From: Argopecten irradians
Lineage: Eukaryota > Mollusca > Bivalvia > Pectinida > Pectinidae
DNA length: 64,000 bases
Direction of reading: 5' to 3'
NCBI RefSeq assembly: GCF_041381155.1
Contig: NC_091146.1
Coordinates: 3,145,733-3,209,732 of the forward strand
Part shown: positions 50,517 to 62,595 of the stretch, one piece after another
Numbering within the stretch: the first letter of the stretch is position 1
Layout: every line of letters begins with the position of its first letter
Position numbers and translations under genes: made by a program
Notes under the pieces: model-generated
The model's input: the letters and a program-made list of their open reading frames with translations, nothing else
The model's database searches: none
Told to the model about the DNA's origin: nothing

Positions 50517-50675
50517 GTCAATATCATCATCATCATCATCGTCATCATCATCACCAGCATCATCGTCATCATCATCATCAATCATCATCATCATCGTCAT
50601 TATCATCATCACCATCATCATCGTCATCATCATCATCAATCATCATCATCATCATCAGCAGCATCATCACCATCA
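50432..50675. repeat. ATC/CAT trinucleotide microsatellite
   Basis: Imperfect (atc)n with cgtc, aatc and cagc interruptions over about 240 bp. The minus strand reads as a run of Asp codons, which is a by-product. Confidence 0.97.
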
Positions 50676-50974
50676 TGTCCGAATAAGAAGAATTGGCGAT
50701 CTTTTTATAAAATTTAGAAGATGTGTGTAAGATAGTAGGCCAGTCTATATAAATGTAGTATGACTTTTTGGTATTATTTTAAAATGTAACATTTTAACTT
50801 TAAAATTAAAAGCATCACTGTTGAGATATATTGACATATTATTTTGATTATTTTTTTAATCACGAAGAATTTCTATGTATTTTTCTATATGTTGGTCTAG
50901 AATGGTGCTTCAGAATACCGTTTGTTAGCTTACGTCTAGTTAACTCTTTCCGTACCGTTGTCGTATACAGACGA

Positions 50975-51172
50975 CAGAAAACGTGACAGTGTCATGTAAG
51001 GACGTGGCAGGTTTGATGGTGGAGGAAAACTGGAGAATCCGGAGAAAAGCCATCTACCATCGATTAGTAGCTGTCAGCTGGCCCATATGCGATTCGAACT
51101 CGCTACCCAGAGGTAGAGGACTTGTGGTAATTTGTCGGAACATCCTAACCACCACTGCCCCCACCTAAATAC
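50975..51172 (-). mobile_element. tRNA-derived SINE, family 1
   Basis: Minus strand: gtggtggttaggatgttccg (degraded A box), ggtagcgagttcgaatcgca (B box), then gggccagctgacagcta, ggcttttctccgga, and a 3' part ccacgtccttacatgacac. Body as in the 52146-52356 copy. Confidence 0.8.
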
Positions 51173-51179
51173 CTACGTC

Positions 51180-52145
51180 CAAATTAAAACATAGAGGGTC
51201 ACTAAGGACACACTTCTAGAATCGTGCGGTAAACAGGGAAAACCTATAAAACAGGTCATAATATGTTTCTATGAGTTGATATACTCTGTCGGCCTATATA
51301 ATTCGCCGATCAAGCTGTAAATTACAACTACGGAAATCAAACTTAGTGTTATAAAGTACATCCCATCACGGCATTTTCCTAACGACATACGATTTTGTAA
51401 GCATTAGCAGGTCGTACACAATGTATAATATGATAAACAATCTACATGTATACGTGATAGTGTGTTAATGCGTTAGAAATACATCCAAATAGAAATCAGT
51501 TAAACCAGTAGTCTTATACAATTACTAATGGACCGCATTTGACAACCACCCCCTCCCCCATTTCATGTTAGCGCGCAAACGCTTTGTGATAAGAGATCTT
51601 GTACATTTTGCGTTTTTAATGTTTCATTGCGATTAAGTAATATCTGTATAATATACAAACGAAAGCTGATTTTTTTTCTTTTTTATTTATCTTAATTTTA
51701 AATGTGAAACGATCGATTTACGTACCTTATGCCATTACTGAAACGGTACTGTAAATAACACATCTGTTTGACTTCAAAATAATAAAAAAAATTCAAACTG
51801 CAGTGACATTTTTAGAAAATCCAATTTAGCTAAGGAACATTTCGCGTTATGGCAACATGCGAACATCAATTTGGTGTTACCAGTTGTTATAGTCTTCGTA
51901 GCAACTTTTGAAGCAAAACGTCTACCTTGCGCACAGAACTAAATTATTTCCCATAGGCGACAATGTTAACATTTGCCACTGTCCAGGTTAAATGAAGTTT
52001 TGAAGTCTTATCACTCATCACAAATTTTGAATTTTGAGGAAGGTCATATGACACACCTGTGGATAAAATTTGTTTTAGGTGCGCTGCTATCTTAAAAATG
52101 GTAATGAACTAATTAGCTAATATTTTATCACTGTCATCGGGTAGA
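51180..52145. other. Intergenic stretch without recognised features
   Basis: AT-rich, no exon, tandem repeat or transposon end recognised. It lies upstream of gene 2 and could contain its distal regulatory sequence. Confidence 0.4.
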
Positions 52146-52356
52146 CGTTTTGTTTTGTTTTTCGTCCTATTAACAGTCAGGGTCATGTAAGGTCGTGCCA
52201 GGTTTGTCTGTGGAGGAAAGCCGGAGAAAAACCACCGACTAGCGATCAGTACTTGGCAACTGCCCCACATGGGATCCGAACTCGCGACCAAGAGATGGAG
52301 GGCTTGTGGTAACATGTCGAGACTATTTAGCCACTAGGCAACTCCGTCGCCCATCG
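52146..52356 (-). mobile_element. tRNA-derived SINE, family 1, full-length copy
   Basis: The most complete copy. Minus strand: gagttgcctagtggctaaat (A box-like), cttggtcgcgagttcggatc (B box), tggggcagttgccaagta, ggtttttctccggctt, and a 3' tail taatgaccctgac-type sequence, taataggacg, then an (aaaac)n-like run. The tail matches the end of family 2 at 31540-31585. Confidence 0.85.
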
Positions 52357-53257
52357 GATACACGCCTACAACATTCGTAACATCATTGAAATAAAAAAAT
52401 GTAATACAAATATAAAATATTATTAAGTTATCTCAAAATGTGCATTTATGGCAAAATTGTTTAGATGACTATATTTAACAATATCCACATCAAACGTTGT
52501 ACATTATTTCATCAAATACATCGCTAAAATAGACATAGGTATCTGCAAGCAGATTTGAGGTTATGGAGGCTCAAAGTTTGTTTCATAGCTGCAATTTACT
52601 TATGAAGATATTTCAGCAATATTGCCTACCCGTATAAGGCTATAATTGACTTGCGTTTTAAGTGCATCTCTGTGTACACGACAATGTTTAGATACTACAC
52701 ACGAAAAACTTAATGAAGGAAAATACGGAGACACCTTAAATCAATACTTTTCTTTATTTCAATAAAGTTATAAAAGTTGTTGGCGTGTTTCCGCGTAGTG
52801 ATAAATTGTTAGTTAATTAGTTAGTAATAAATCTTTGTAACATCGTACATATATTATTATTTTGTTTTTGTGTTTGTTTAGTTTTTCATTTTCCCATTTG
52901 TTTTGTTTGGGTTTTTTTCTTTTGTTTTTCCCCCTTTTTTCTCTCTACTTTTTATTAACTGAACCAAACCATATAACTGGTTATATTTGTACATATTTTC
53001 TATTACATTTTTGCATTTACTGGACATTAAAATGGTAGCGAAACTTTTATCCGCGAATCTTTCAAATTACTCGTTTTTAATTAAATGTTTAAAATGTGTA
53101 CCCCCTGTAAATAGCCAGCTATACAGTGAATGGAAGTTGACTACTCCAGACGTAGCGTTAGTTCAATTGTCTGTTCATGGGTGATTGGATTAACCTACTT
53201 CCTTGTCCCTATTGTTCTTCCCAATATTTTATTTAAATCAATACTACGACATTAGAT

Positions 53258-53315
53258 ATGGCGGATGGCTGGAAAATTGTGGTGTTTGTGATTATTTCTT
53301 TACCAACAAGCCTTG
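53258..53315 (+). CDS. Gene 2 exon 1: start codon and signal peptide
   Basis: ATG in the context gatATGG, coding MADGWKIVVFVIISLPTSL, then donor G|gtatgt in phase 1. 58 bp, the same length and phase as gene 1 exon 1, with a hydrophobic core VVFVIISL. The next coding exon (59648) continues in frame with an FN3 domain, as in gene 1. No clear core promoter was identified upstream. Confidence 0.8.
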
Positions 53316-53394
53316 GTATGTATGTGTTCTTACCATCCCAACTTTCATGTGTCTACTTTCCTTTTGTTGTTATTTCACTTTCTATTTTTACTGA

Positions 53395-53660
53395 CTATCC
53401 AAGTTACACTTGCATGTATGGGTATATATGCAGTTATACAAAACACAATTTTTACTTATATAATTCCGTTCTGTTTTATATCATTTTAGGTTTTTTTACT
53501 TACTATCAAAGCTACTCTCTATGTATGGGTATATATGCAGCCTTACAAAAACAATTTTCACTTATGAAATTTCGTTCTTTTTTTATATCATTTTAGATTT
53601 TTTTTACTTACTAGCAAAGCTACTATATGTATGTATGGGTATATGTAACATTACAAATAT
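53395..53660. repeat. Three diverged ~107-110-bp tandem units
   Basis: tatgggtatatatgcag recurs at 53417, 53524 and (as tatgggtatatgtaac) 53634, each preceded by ttttacttactat-like and ccgttctgttttatatcat-like sequence. In the first intron of gene 2, starting 80 bp after its donor. Confidence 0.85.
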
Positions 53661-54445
53661 AATTTCCCTTTCCCAAATGTATTCTGTTGTTATATCACTT
53701 TCTATTTTCACTTCATATCAAAGCCACTATGTACCATTATATATTCATGCTTAAGTGACAAACATCACTGAATAACACCGACTAAGATAATGTATTTTTA
53801 ACCTTTTTACCAATTGCTATTTACAATTATTCGCGGAAATGTTATTTTAATTCTGTAGCATAACGTTGTCGGGGTACACAATAAAGATGGCTTGCAGGCT
53901 AACGTGTCACATGGGTTTATCACTAACTATTCACCTGGGGGTTGGAACCCCAGATGGGACAACTTTTGCCAGCTAGATTCCAATGATAATAAGGTCGATG
54001 TTTTTTTCTACGGGTATTCCAGTGTTCCTTCAAAACATGATAATATTCGTGGATCAAAATTTCCGCGATTTTACAAAAAAATGATTTATTTTTTATGAGG
54101 CGATTTAACTCAGACCAATAGTTTTTTTTGACAGAATATGCAGACCTTCACTATCACTAAAGCAAGTATAAAGAATAATTAACTAAAGGAACACTGACAT
54201 GAAACCTCGAGAACACCTCAGATATATGTATATTAGTTTTTTAATTGGCAAATCACGTCACTTTAACAGTTTTAGTGTTGCCTTTGGTTTTCATGGTTTC
54301 ATTGTAAGTTTCTCATTTTTTTAGAACAAAATAACCTTCACATTCAATCAATGCATTATACCTCTATTAATACTGTGTTCTAGAACCTTTGATTTCTGAT
54401 AAAATATTATAATATACATGTAATATATTAAATATGCTCCACCGC

Positions 54446-54600
54446 CGACATAACATAAATGATGTCAATCATTTGAACAATAATTGGTGTTTAATCGTCT
54501 ATATATATGTCTAATTAACACAAAATATGATATAAAATAATTAATTTCGTCTTTGGTGCATGTGCAATCAGTACTTCATTCCATATAGGATATAGTGTCA
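54446..54600 (+). repeat. Dispersed repeat R1, copy 2
   Basis: Collinear with 35256-35408 (caataattggtgtttaatcg, atatatatgtct, tttggtgcatg, caatcagtact), roughly 80% alike by eye. Class unknown. Confidence 0.75.
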
Positions 54601-54854
54601 TGGAATTTTTCGGGATGCAATTAATTATTTTTTCATATTTTTAACTTAAAGTAAAATTAGAAGCTCAAACTTTTCAATGGTGGTAATGGTGTAAAGTAAG
54701 TCACTTTTGTAACTGGAGAAATATACTAAATCGTCTGCTCCTGTTATTTATAGTGAAAAAATACCATTTTTCAGCGGTGGAGCATCTTTAATTACAATAT
54801 AAATATAATTAAATATAAAAATAATAAATAAAAACATAACATTTTATAGTGCTC

Positions 54855-54990
54855 TCTCACTGAAACATGCGGCAGACGCACTGAACATGCACAGAGTAGC
54901 CGGTCCCATTATACTGAAAAAGGGCGAACCAATCGTCCCACTCCCCTCATGTTGAACACTAAGCACGAGCAGAAACTAAATTATGACGTG
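54855..54990 (-). mobile_element. SINE family 2 fragment (reverse)
   Basis: Reverse complement of the middle of 31040-31590: ggcgaaccaatcgtcccac mirrors tgggacgactggttcg, and aagcacgagcagaaac mirrors gtttctgctccgactt. Diverged and truncated at both ends. Confidence 0.7.
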
Positions 54991-55658
54991 TCTCGCCAAT
55001 GGAATACAACCACTTGCGTTTCGATGTTAGAATGCAATTTTCATACAAACCAAGTGGACTGCGTCAAATAATTTGTTTTAGTATTTTTAAAGTTAATTTT
55101 TGATGCAGGTGTCTGAATATACTATTGTTTGTATGATAAACATGTAGTTCGCTACTACAAGATTCTTGAGTTATGAAATAAAAAATCATTCTGCCATTCC
55201 CATATTTGTCGCACCTCAGAATGGGAAATCTTAAATGATAGTCTTTGCTAGATTTTCTATCTCGTGCTATCTGGCTGGTACCTTTACGTGATTTTTGGCG
55301 GAATTCTACCCCATCCATGTAACAGTCCGCGCATAGACGTCATAATCTCGATTATGATTAGTGACGTCACACGCTTCAAAAAACCAATATTATTAGATAT
55401 ATGTGCATTCAGTTATTTACCATGCATTGTTTGGTTTTTCCTGTGTTGTTTTTAATTATAGAAACATTATATGCCGATTGTTCATCGGTTTCCTTTGATA
55501 TAACCCAACTATATTTTACGCGAAATGACTGAGTTCGAAGCGCAGATGAAATGGTTAGGTGGCTTTGAACCATAAGGCCCAAGACAGGATAACATTATGC
55601 TCTGAACACGTATAGATGTGTTTTGTTATATTTAAAGAGGCGCGAGAAAAAACAGTTT

Positions 55659-55768
55659 TTACTTGTAAGTGATCGAGATCGGGTTATCTCAGTCGGGGGT
55701 TAAGATTTTGTAACATAATCCCAACCGAGGCATAAGCCCTGGTTGGGATGTCAATCACTTACAAGTAA
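55659..55768. mobile_element. Short inverted-repeat element
   Basis: ttacttgtaagtgat at the left is mirrored by atcacttacaagtaa at the right, about 110 bp apart; internal ggttgggat and aatcccaacc also pair. Probably a small MITE or fold-back. In the first intron of gene 2. Confidence 0.7.
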
Positions 55769-56227
55769 CAGATTTTATTAGTTACATACATCCATTTGCG
55801 ATACGTAAAGCCAAATATAAAAAAATCAAGTTCGCCAAACTCGGGCTCAGTAAGCTGTCGAGCCGCTTAACCCAAATATTTAGCTAATATAATATCCCTT
55901 AGTTCAAATATTCAGCTTCTCCAACTAACCTCGAATAAATACCTTTCTCGAGGTCAATTTACTTGAATATTTAGTTTCCCAGATCTCCTCTAATTCTCGA
56001 GTTCACAAACCCATATCACTGTACTGTAGACGTAAACATAATGATTTTGGCAGTACATATACAGTCAAAATTCATTTCCAGTTCCTATTTGTACTTGTAA
56101 CATAAAGACTTAAACATTGTAAGCATTGTAATTCTATACCTGTTAGTAATTTTTGATAAGATATTCAAGCTTCTTTGAAAACGAAATTGAAAAAAAAAGT
56201 ATTGAATATAATGCCTGTAATTTAATT

Positions 56228-56512
56228 AACTCATTCAGGTACTAAGTAGACATTCAGGTACTAAGTAGACATTCAGGTACTAAGTAGACATTCAGGTACT
56301 AATTAGACATTCAGGTACTAATTAGACATTCAGGTACTAAGTAGACATTCAGGTACTAAGTAGACATTCAGGTACTAAGTAGACATTCAGGTACTAAGTA
56401 GACATTCAGGTACTAAATAGACATTCAGGTACTAAGTAGACATTCAGGTACTAAGTAGACATTCAGTAGACATTCAGGTACTAAGTAGACATTCAGGTAC
56501 TAAGTAGACAAA
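56228..56512. repeat. 19-bp tandem repeat
   Basis: About 15 copies of acattcaggtactaagtag, with ataa/atta variants and one partial unit near 56466. Intronic in gene 2. Confidence 0.96.
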
Positions 56513-57738
56513 TATTTCCATGATTTTCCTTATTTTTACAATGAAACAAACTGAGTTCTGGCGCATTGAATTCTCAGTTATGATCTTAGTATGGACAATG
56601 TCTATACCGCTTTAAAATATCTCGCGAAATCATTATGTATGTATGACGTCATACTACTTTCGGTATGTGGAAAAATAACCTCAAAGATCTAACCAATAGA
56701 AGTTGGTGTAACAACTGAAATAACTTTTTAATGAAATTGCCACAAGGATTACTTCAAATAATTAGCCAAGGTTTTACTGAATATTTTAGTGCACTCAAAC
56801 GGGAAGTGAAAGGATCGCATAACAGGGTTCAACAATGTTTTTTAAATGTAGCGGCAATTTTATTTGTTACTTTGTACCTTTGGTTTGCAAAATTATCACG
56901 ATATATTCATCTATTGAGAAAATTACATAGCTTGGCGTCATAAAACATTATTTTGATACCGTTATGGATAAAAATGAGTCCTTTCAAACACATCTGCTGA
57001 ACAATTTTACTAAGGCTGAGCAATTTTACTGAAGTCAGTAATACGACCATTGTACAGAACCAGGATACCTTTTTAATTTTATAAACGTATTTTAATGGCT
57101 GACTTTAATGGTACTGCATATAACTGCTATTCTGGTGTATTGTTTTAGATTGAAAACTGATAACGTACCGAAAGTGACTGATGTGCTTGTGAGTAAGGAA
57201 GTTTTTCCTTGTGTTTTCCCTACTGTAAGGACTTTGGTACAGACCATCAATGGCTACATCCGTAGAGTACTTCAGCTCTCGTGTGACTGCGGTCACTAAA
57301 TTATCACTCAACACTTCAATTATATAGAAATATGGGTCAATACAATATTACCATGTGTGGATACTTGTCTTTGTTGATTCCCGTACCTGCGCACTATAGA
57401 TGTAAACAAACATGTAGACGAACACGTTGTGTTAGTGTTATTTTGGTCTGAAGAAGTGGCAGCACATATATTCCATAGAATTTTTTTTGGATTGTACTTT
57501 GAAATTATTTTGGCCTTTTATTTCGGATTACTAATACACTAGCTTTATACCGTTTTTACCACATGTTGTTTTGTCCTTTAGTACATGTCGACAGAAATAG
57601 GCCTAAGATGATCAAATTATAGTGCCCTATATCAGCTTTAACGCTGTCGTCACTGTTTTTCACCAAAACATAAATCTTCATTGACGGCTTGTAATTGGTG
57701 ATGTGATGACATGATCCAATGCTGAATAGACAAGGATA

Positions 57739-58395
57739 ATATTTTCATATCAGACTTTCGCATACTCACAACAATTCTTTCCAGCACCGTACAATCAAAA
57801 AGGTTTTATTCCAGACATTACCAAAATACTTAAGAAATACAACTTATATGAATATGTCTTAAAATTTTTCGATGATGGATCTTTTCCTTCAAGATATTGT
57901 TGGAAGGCATTAGTCCACAAATCTATAACTATGTATGAAACAAATGCCTGGAAATTGAGAATGTCAAATGACGCAGAATTCACACGATTCTTATCATTAC
58001 ATGATTGTTTAAAACCCCATTACCTTTGGAAACTAGCTCTACGTCATCCAAATTGCCTTGAAAATGTAAGATATATTATGAAAATGATTGTGTCTGTACG
58101 TCTAGAAAATTCTGTAATATTATGTCACTATTGCGGAGATTTTTACACTGATATTGTTAGTCATATTGTTTTGAATTGTTCATAAACTGAACAAATAAGA
58201 AATTATTTCATATGTTCAATTGTATCAATCACAAATGTAGATTTTATTTCATATTTATACTCCCTCTCAGATTTTGAGCTAATACATGTATTATTAGGAG
58301 GTCCCTTGGACTATACATTGGAATGTTATGATATAGAACAATTCAGATTGACATGCGCGTACAATTTTAGAAAAATGTTCAATTCGTATATGTAA
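57739..58395 (+). mobile_element. Non-LTR retrotransposon C-terminal remnant with zinc finger
   Basis: An open frame begins upstream of FFPAPYNQKGFIPDI and runs through to ILCHYCGDFYTDIVSHIVLNC, a CxxC-x(n)-HxxxxC zinc finger of the type found at the C-terminus of many LINE reverse transcriptases. One in-frame TAA (58183-58185) follows; beyond it the same frame continues through VLLGGPLDYTLECYDIEQ to a second stop near 58395. A single stop in an otherwise open frame suggests a fairly recent 5'-truncated copy. A different family from the one at 25925-27125. Confidence 0.75.
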
Positions 58396-59317
58396 CTGAT
58401 TAAAACTTACTAGTTTATGAATATATATAAATATTGAAAATAATATGATAAAGAAATATCCGAGAGAATTGTGCCCTCTTCTCTTTTTCCCTGATTTATA
58501 ATAACCATGTTGTGTATTTTCCCCTATTCTCTCTCTAATTTTGTACATATTATCTCATGCTGTTATCATATGTTGTTTTTTTCATATACATTTGTAGTAT
58601 CATTATATACTCTTCATTTTGGAGGAAATAAAGATAATGATAATCATCAATGTATCCATATATCATTTAAGTATTATTTAACAATTTGCATTGATATATT
58701 TTTCACATAACAAGAAAATAAGGTCTTTATAAAATTGACCTATTTTTATCATCGCGTTTAACAAAATCTTGTAAATAAAACATCAAGGTTGTTAAACAGA
58801 AACGACAACATTATTTATTTTATCATATTACCGTTTTAATATCGTTTCCCGCAAACCCATTATTCCTTGAAGTACTTTATCTTTTCAATAAATCTGTCAT
58901 TGTTTTGTATATATATACCATCAAATATTTTCATTATATAAACGTTTAACTTTTATTTTCATACTTGATTTTTCTTTTTTTTCTTCTTTTTATAACGGAG
59001 ATGGCTATATCAATGTATATTAAACACCAATGCACGTAAAAATATGACAACCGATGCTTCAATATACATTCACTAAAATTTCGAAATACATAAGAAAACA
59101 GACAAAGCGGTTTATGAGTAGCTTTTCTGTAAGTCAACTAATTGTTGCGATGACTTCTTTCGTGTTTTTCTGCCGATTGCGTTATCCCGACGATATAATA
59201 TCGCAATATAGACTGATTCTACTGGACCCTTCGCGGAAGTTTGTTTTCTCGACTTCCCATTGTCCGCGAATAACGTAAATATTACTCCTAGTACTTTGAA
59301 GTTTTCTGGATTTTTTA
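58396..59317. other. Intron without recognised features
   Basis: AT-rich sequence following the LINE remnant, perhaps including its 3' UTR. No exon, tandem repeat or transposon end recognised. Confidence 0.4.
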
Positions 59318-59483
59318 ATATTACATAATTGTCTGCCCTTGCGTGTAGATATTGATTGTGATGTTGTGTGTTTCAGTAGTTAACGTCATTCATTTCAGAG
59401 AACACGACGTGAGTTGCGTTCATAATACAATGACGTCACAATGGATGTCTACCTGAGAGGGAGGTAACTCTGCATTTAATATG
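59318..59483. mobile_element. MITE family A, copy 3
   Basis: atattacataattgtctgcc at the left and gaggtaactctgcatttaat at the right, with the internal tgtagatattgattgtgatg and acaatggatgtctacctg pairing. Diverged from copy 1 but same layout. It lies about 160 bp upstream of gene 2 exon 2. Confidence 0.75.
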
Positions 59484-59647
59484 AAAACACGGAATTCGCT
59501 ATCCACAACTACTTTTATCATATAGCACAAGGAATTTTAACGAATTTATCAAATAGCCCTTACCTTTAAATGCCAGTATAATGGTGTTTTTTTATTCAAT
59601 AAATGTTAAAATTAGATGTTTATTATTGATTTATTAATTTGTTACAG

Positions 59648-59905
59648 GAGATGGACTTGCTCCAGTAAACCTAACCGCTGAGTACATTGCTAATGGTTCC
59701 ATTCGAGTCACGTGGTGTGACCATCCAGACACGAAAATCCACCAGTACTTTGTGAACATCCTAGACATCAGGCATTTTTACCTGCCAAACGATACTCATC
59801 AGTACGTACTGGCCAGGACAACACCAAACACAGTCTACACAATAAAGGTCTCGTCAACGTCCATCACGTCTGTACTTGGTACATCGGAGACATCCATCAC
59901 TACAC
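59648..59905 (+). CDS. Gene 2 exon 2: N-terminal FN3 domain
   Basis: 258-bp exon, acceptor tgttacag, donor ACAC|gtacgt, phase 1 both sides, 85 codons. FN3 landmarks: APVNLTAEYIANGSIRVTW, then IHQYFVNIL, then TTPNTVYTIKVSSTSI. It aligns with gene 1 exon 2 over its whole length; gene 1 has seven more residues, mainly in the C-C' region. An NGS site (glycosylation) is present. Phase joins cleanly to exon 1. Confidence 0.88.
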
Positions 59906-60605
59906 GTACGTCGCTACGACTTTAAATCTAAATAGAGAATTTCGCAATTGTAGTGCCACGGACATTTATATATATTTAAGTTTAAGGAGGTTTTTGTTCA
60001 CTGGCTTATGAACGATCTTGTTTGACAGATATTTCCAATGGCACACGACATTGTACAACAAATCATAACATTTGTGTCTTACATGTAAATTTCGACAGGT
60101 TTTTCGTGACAATACTTTCGGTCATAAGGATATGTTTATGTGACACCATTCTGATGAAACAGCCCATGCCAAGAACTGATTAAATAATGTAACAGTCTAC
60201 CCAGCATTCTGTGTTGTTTTCAGGAGCGCAACAAAACCAAAATGACATCATATTTTTATTCGGCATCTATAAGATATTTATTATAATTAATATTTCTTTG
60301 TTTGCAATAAAAGTTGTTTGCAAACTTTTGTGAGAATCTGGATTCAAACAGATCAAACTTTTTTTTTTCATACCCCTATCAAATTACAAAAGAAATTGGT
60401 ATCAATGCTTAAATTAATTACATCTGTTGTATTTGGGTATGGACTATTTACAAGGTCTGAAATTATGCCATACATGGTATGTATTTGCTTGCTCGTCAGA
60501 TTAATGTTCATACTGAACTGAACGTTAAATTTCGTTGGACGCCAATAATAAAGCGCTCATATATCGAAAATGTAAATATAACGTAGACTTTTTTAAGCAA
60601 ACTAT

Positions 60606-60715
60606 AGTTCATATGCCTGCATCATGTACACGAGTTATCTGATACGGATTATACATATAGTTCATATGCCTGCATCATGTACACGAGTTATCTGATACGG
60701 ATTATACATGTAGTT
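60606..60715. repeat. Two-copy 53-bp tandem duplication
   Basis: agttcatatgcctgcatcat recurs at 53 bp (60606 and 60659), followed in each by gttatctgatacggattata. Nearly identical copies. Intronic. Confidence 0.93.
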
Positions 60716-61070
60716 TGGACTCCCTACACAGGCAATACATTTTTGACTGTTTTCACAGGAAAATAGAAATATACATTTCCTCAGAAACGATTGTCCACTC
60801 AATAATATGACTGTTGCCCGGCGAGGAATTTGTGCATGCGCTTAATTGTTTACGTCATAAATACCGGCGCCATCGGCCTCGAGAAACAGTTTCTAGGGTT
60901 GGTCCCAAAACCCCGGGAAAAGAGTTTTGACTGTTGACTGATAAGGCAAGAAACATCTGTATAATGTGATTTTCACGTGAAACGGGGCAAAAATCAACTG
61001 CATGTTCTTCATATCAACTGTGACACAAATCTACTTTTCATGAAAATTCTTCTTTCTCGCCAAGGGTCAG

Positions 61071-61373
61071 GTGTAAATAAGTCTGGTGGTTATTCCTTTA
61101 CAGCGACAGCCATGTACAGACCGGTAGATGGCGCTGCAGAATTCAGCCTTCCCCTGCCCTCTGTTGGTTATGTGATCCTTAAAGTCAGTAAAAGACAAGT
61201 TTTGTCTTTTTATTATGGAAAACTTAGCCAAACACCCATCCCTGGTCTATCGGTCTATGTTAATGACACGGTGACGTTGACATTTAACCGCCTGACAACA
61301 AGAGACGCTGGCTACTACTACATAGAACGTAACCTGGAACCGATGACTCCAGGCCACCTGCTGGTAGTTACCG
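61071..61373 (+). CDS. Gene 2 exon 3: V-like Ig domain without cysteines
   Basis: 303-bp exon, acceptor agggtcag after a pyrimidine-rich stretch, donor ACCG|gtgagt, phase 1 both sides, 100 codons. It contains FSLPLPSVGYVILKV, then NDTVTLTFNRLTTRDAGYYY, with Tyr in place of the F-strand Cys, and ends HLLVVTG. There is no cysteine. Homologous to gene 1 exon 3 (THAGYYY and LIVVTG). An upstream frame reads open to 60977, but the acceptor and phase fix the exon start here. Confidence 0.85.
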
Positions 61374-62032
61374 GTGAGTCTTTTTTTGTTTTATATTTTG
61401 AGGCACTAGTAATAATGATTTTTTTAAAATACAAATTTATCGATCTATTTTATTGATCTGATTTTATAAATAAGATGTTACTATATTACGACTGATAATA
61501 CAGACTTTTAAGTAAAATGTAATATAAATGTAAACATTACACGTAATTACGTGAGATAATATTGAATGTATTATATTTCTTTGATATTTTGTTTCTGTTG
61601 GCACATGTAAACATAACTTTTTGTATATGAGTATTAGTTCATGCATATATACATATGCCATCATGCATCTGATAAACGTATCATTTTTTATTACTTGTTT
61701 AATTTATATCACTATCAACCACCATGTTTTTTTCTTGATTAATAGTTAATTATTCTTATTACTATAATTTAATTAACTGATGATGAATTTACTTTATCCT
61801 CAGGTGATATTGTGCAGTTTGTACTTGTATTTTGATACTTAAATCTATTAAGTATTATTATCATCTAATCTTCAAGATGGATGCTAATGAAGAAATAATA
61901 ATATACTGAGACCAATATATAAGACACAAAAGGGTGTTTCCTGTAGTTTGAAGTATGCTGATGTCAATGAAATGTTTAATCATTTATTTTTCTTTTGCAA
62001 TCGTCGTAATATTAAGAAGAGTATTTTTTCAG

Positions 62033-62229
62033 ACGCACCGGCGACACCATTGATTACGTCATCAAACCAATCACCTAACCTTGACTCGTTTGTGACCTTG
62101 AATTGTCAATCTGAATCCCAAAGTAAGCCGATCAACCACGGATTGGAAATGACTTACTCCTGGACACTCAACGGAAGTCGGTCAGACAGTAGTCGATTCG
62201 TCGTTAACGGATCCAACCTGATGATTTAA
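62033..62229 (+). pseudogene. Gene 2 exon 4, 5' half of an Ig domain ending at a stop
   Basis: Acceptor tttttcag, phase-1 entry, then Ig landmarks FVTLNCQSES (B-strand Cys), QSKPINHGLEMTYSWTLNGS (Trp) and SRFVVNGSNLMI, followed by TAA (62227-62229). Gene 1 exon 4 continues past this point with ITPVLMRDRY and the F-strand Cys. Here homology stops, and resumes at 62596. Confidence 0.8.
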
Positions 62230-62230
62230 C

Positions 62231-62595
62231 AGGTATATAGAGTTATCTTCTCCTAACCAACACTAGGGGTTGCGTGGTATATAGTTAGCTGGGGTTATAG
62301 TGGGTATGGTTACAGTCTCTCCCAGAGTGCATTAGACAAAAGCGCCCACATACCCAAACTTCGTCTGTATATAATTTAATTTTGTTTGTAACTACCATTT
62401 TCATTGGCTTTAACATTTACTTCATCAGCCCATAAAAGGAAAAATGGCGTCGCCGTTTGTAACGTTGCTTCTGATTGGCTGAGATAAAGACGCACATTAA
62501 TTAGTTAAATGAATGATAACGATAACTTGCCGTAGCATTTATTTCTAACGACTTATATCATATCAGGTCACCAAAATGTTTAAAATTAAAATGCT
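62231..62595. mobile_element. 365-bp insertion splitting the Ig exon
   Basis: aggtat occurs at both borders (62231-62236 and 62596-62601), as a 6-bp target duplication would. The insert also starts cag|gtatat and ends ctag|g, so it has the form of a GT-AG intron inserted at an AGGT site. No terminal inverted repeats or coding sequence were found. Either a small transposon or a newly gained intron; the TAA just before it would remain in the message either way. Confidence 0.55.

Noticed and set aside
50397..50639. Poly-Asp protein on the minus strand
   Set aside because: A reading of the ATC microsatellite.
53203..53754. Hydrophobic open frames after gene 2 exon 1
   Set aside because: Readings of an intron with three 107-110-bp tandem units; the signal-peptide exon ends at a clear donor at 53315.
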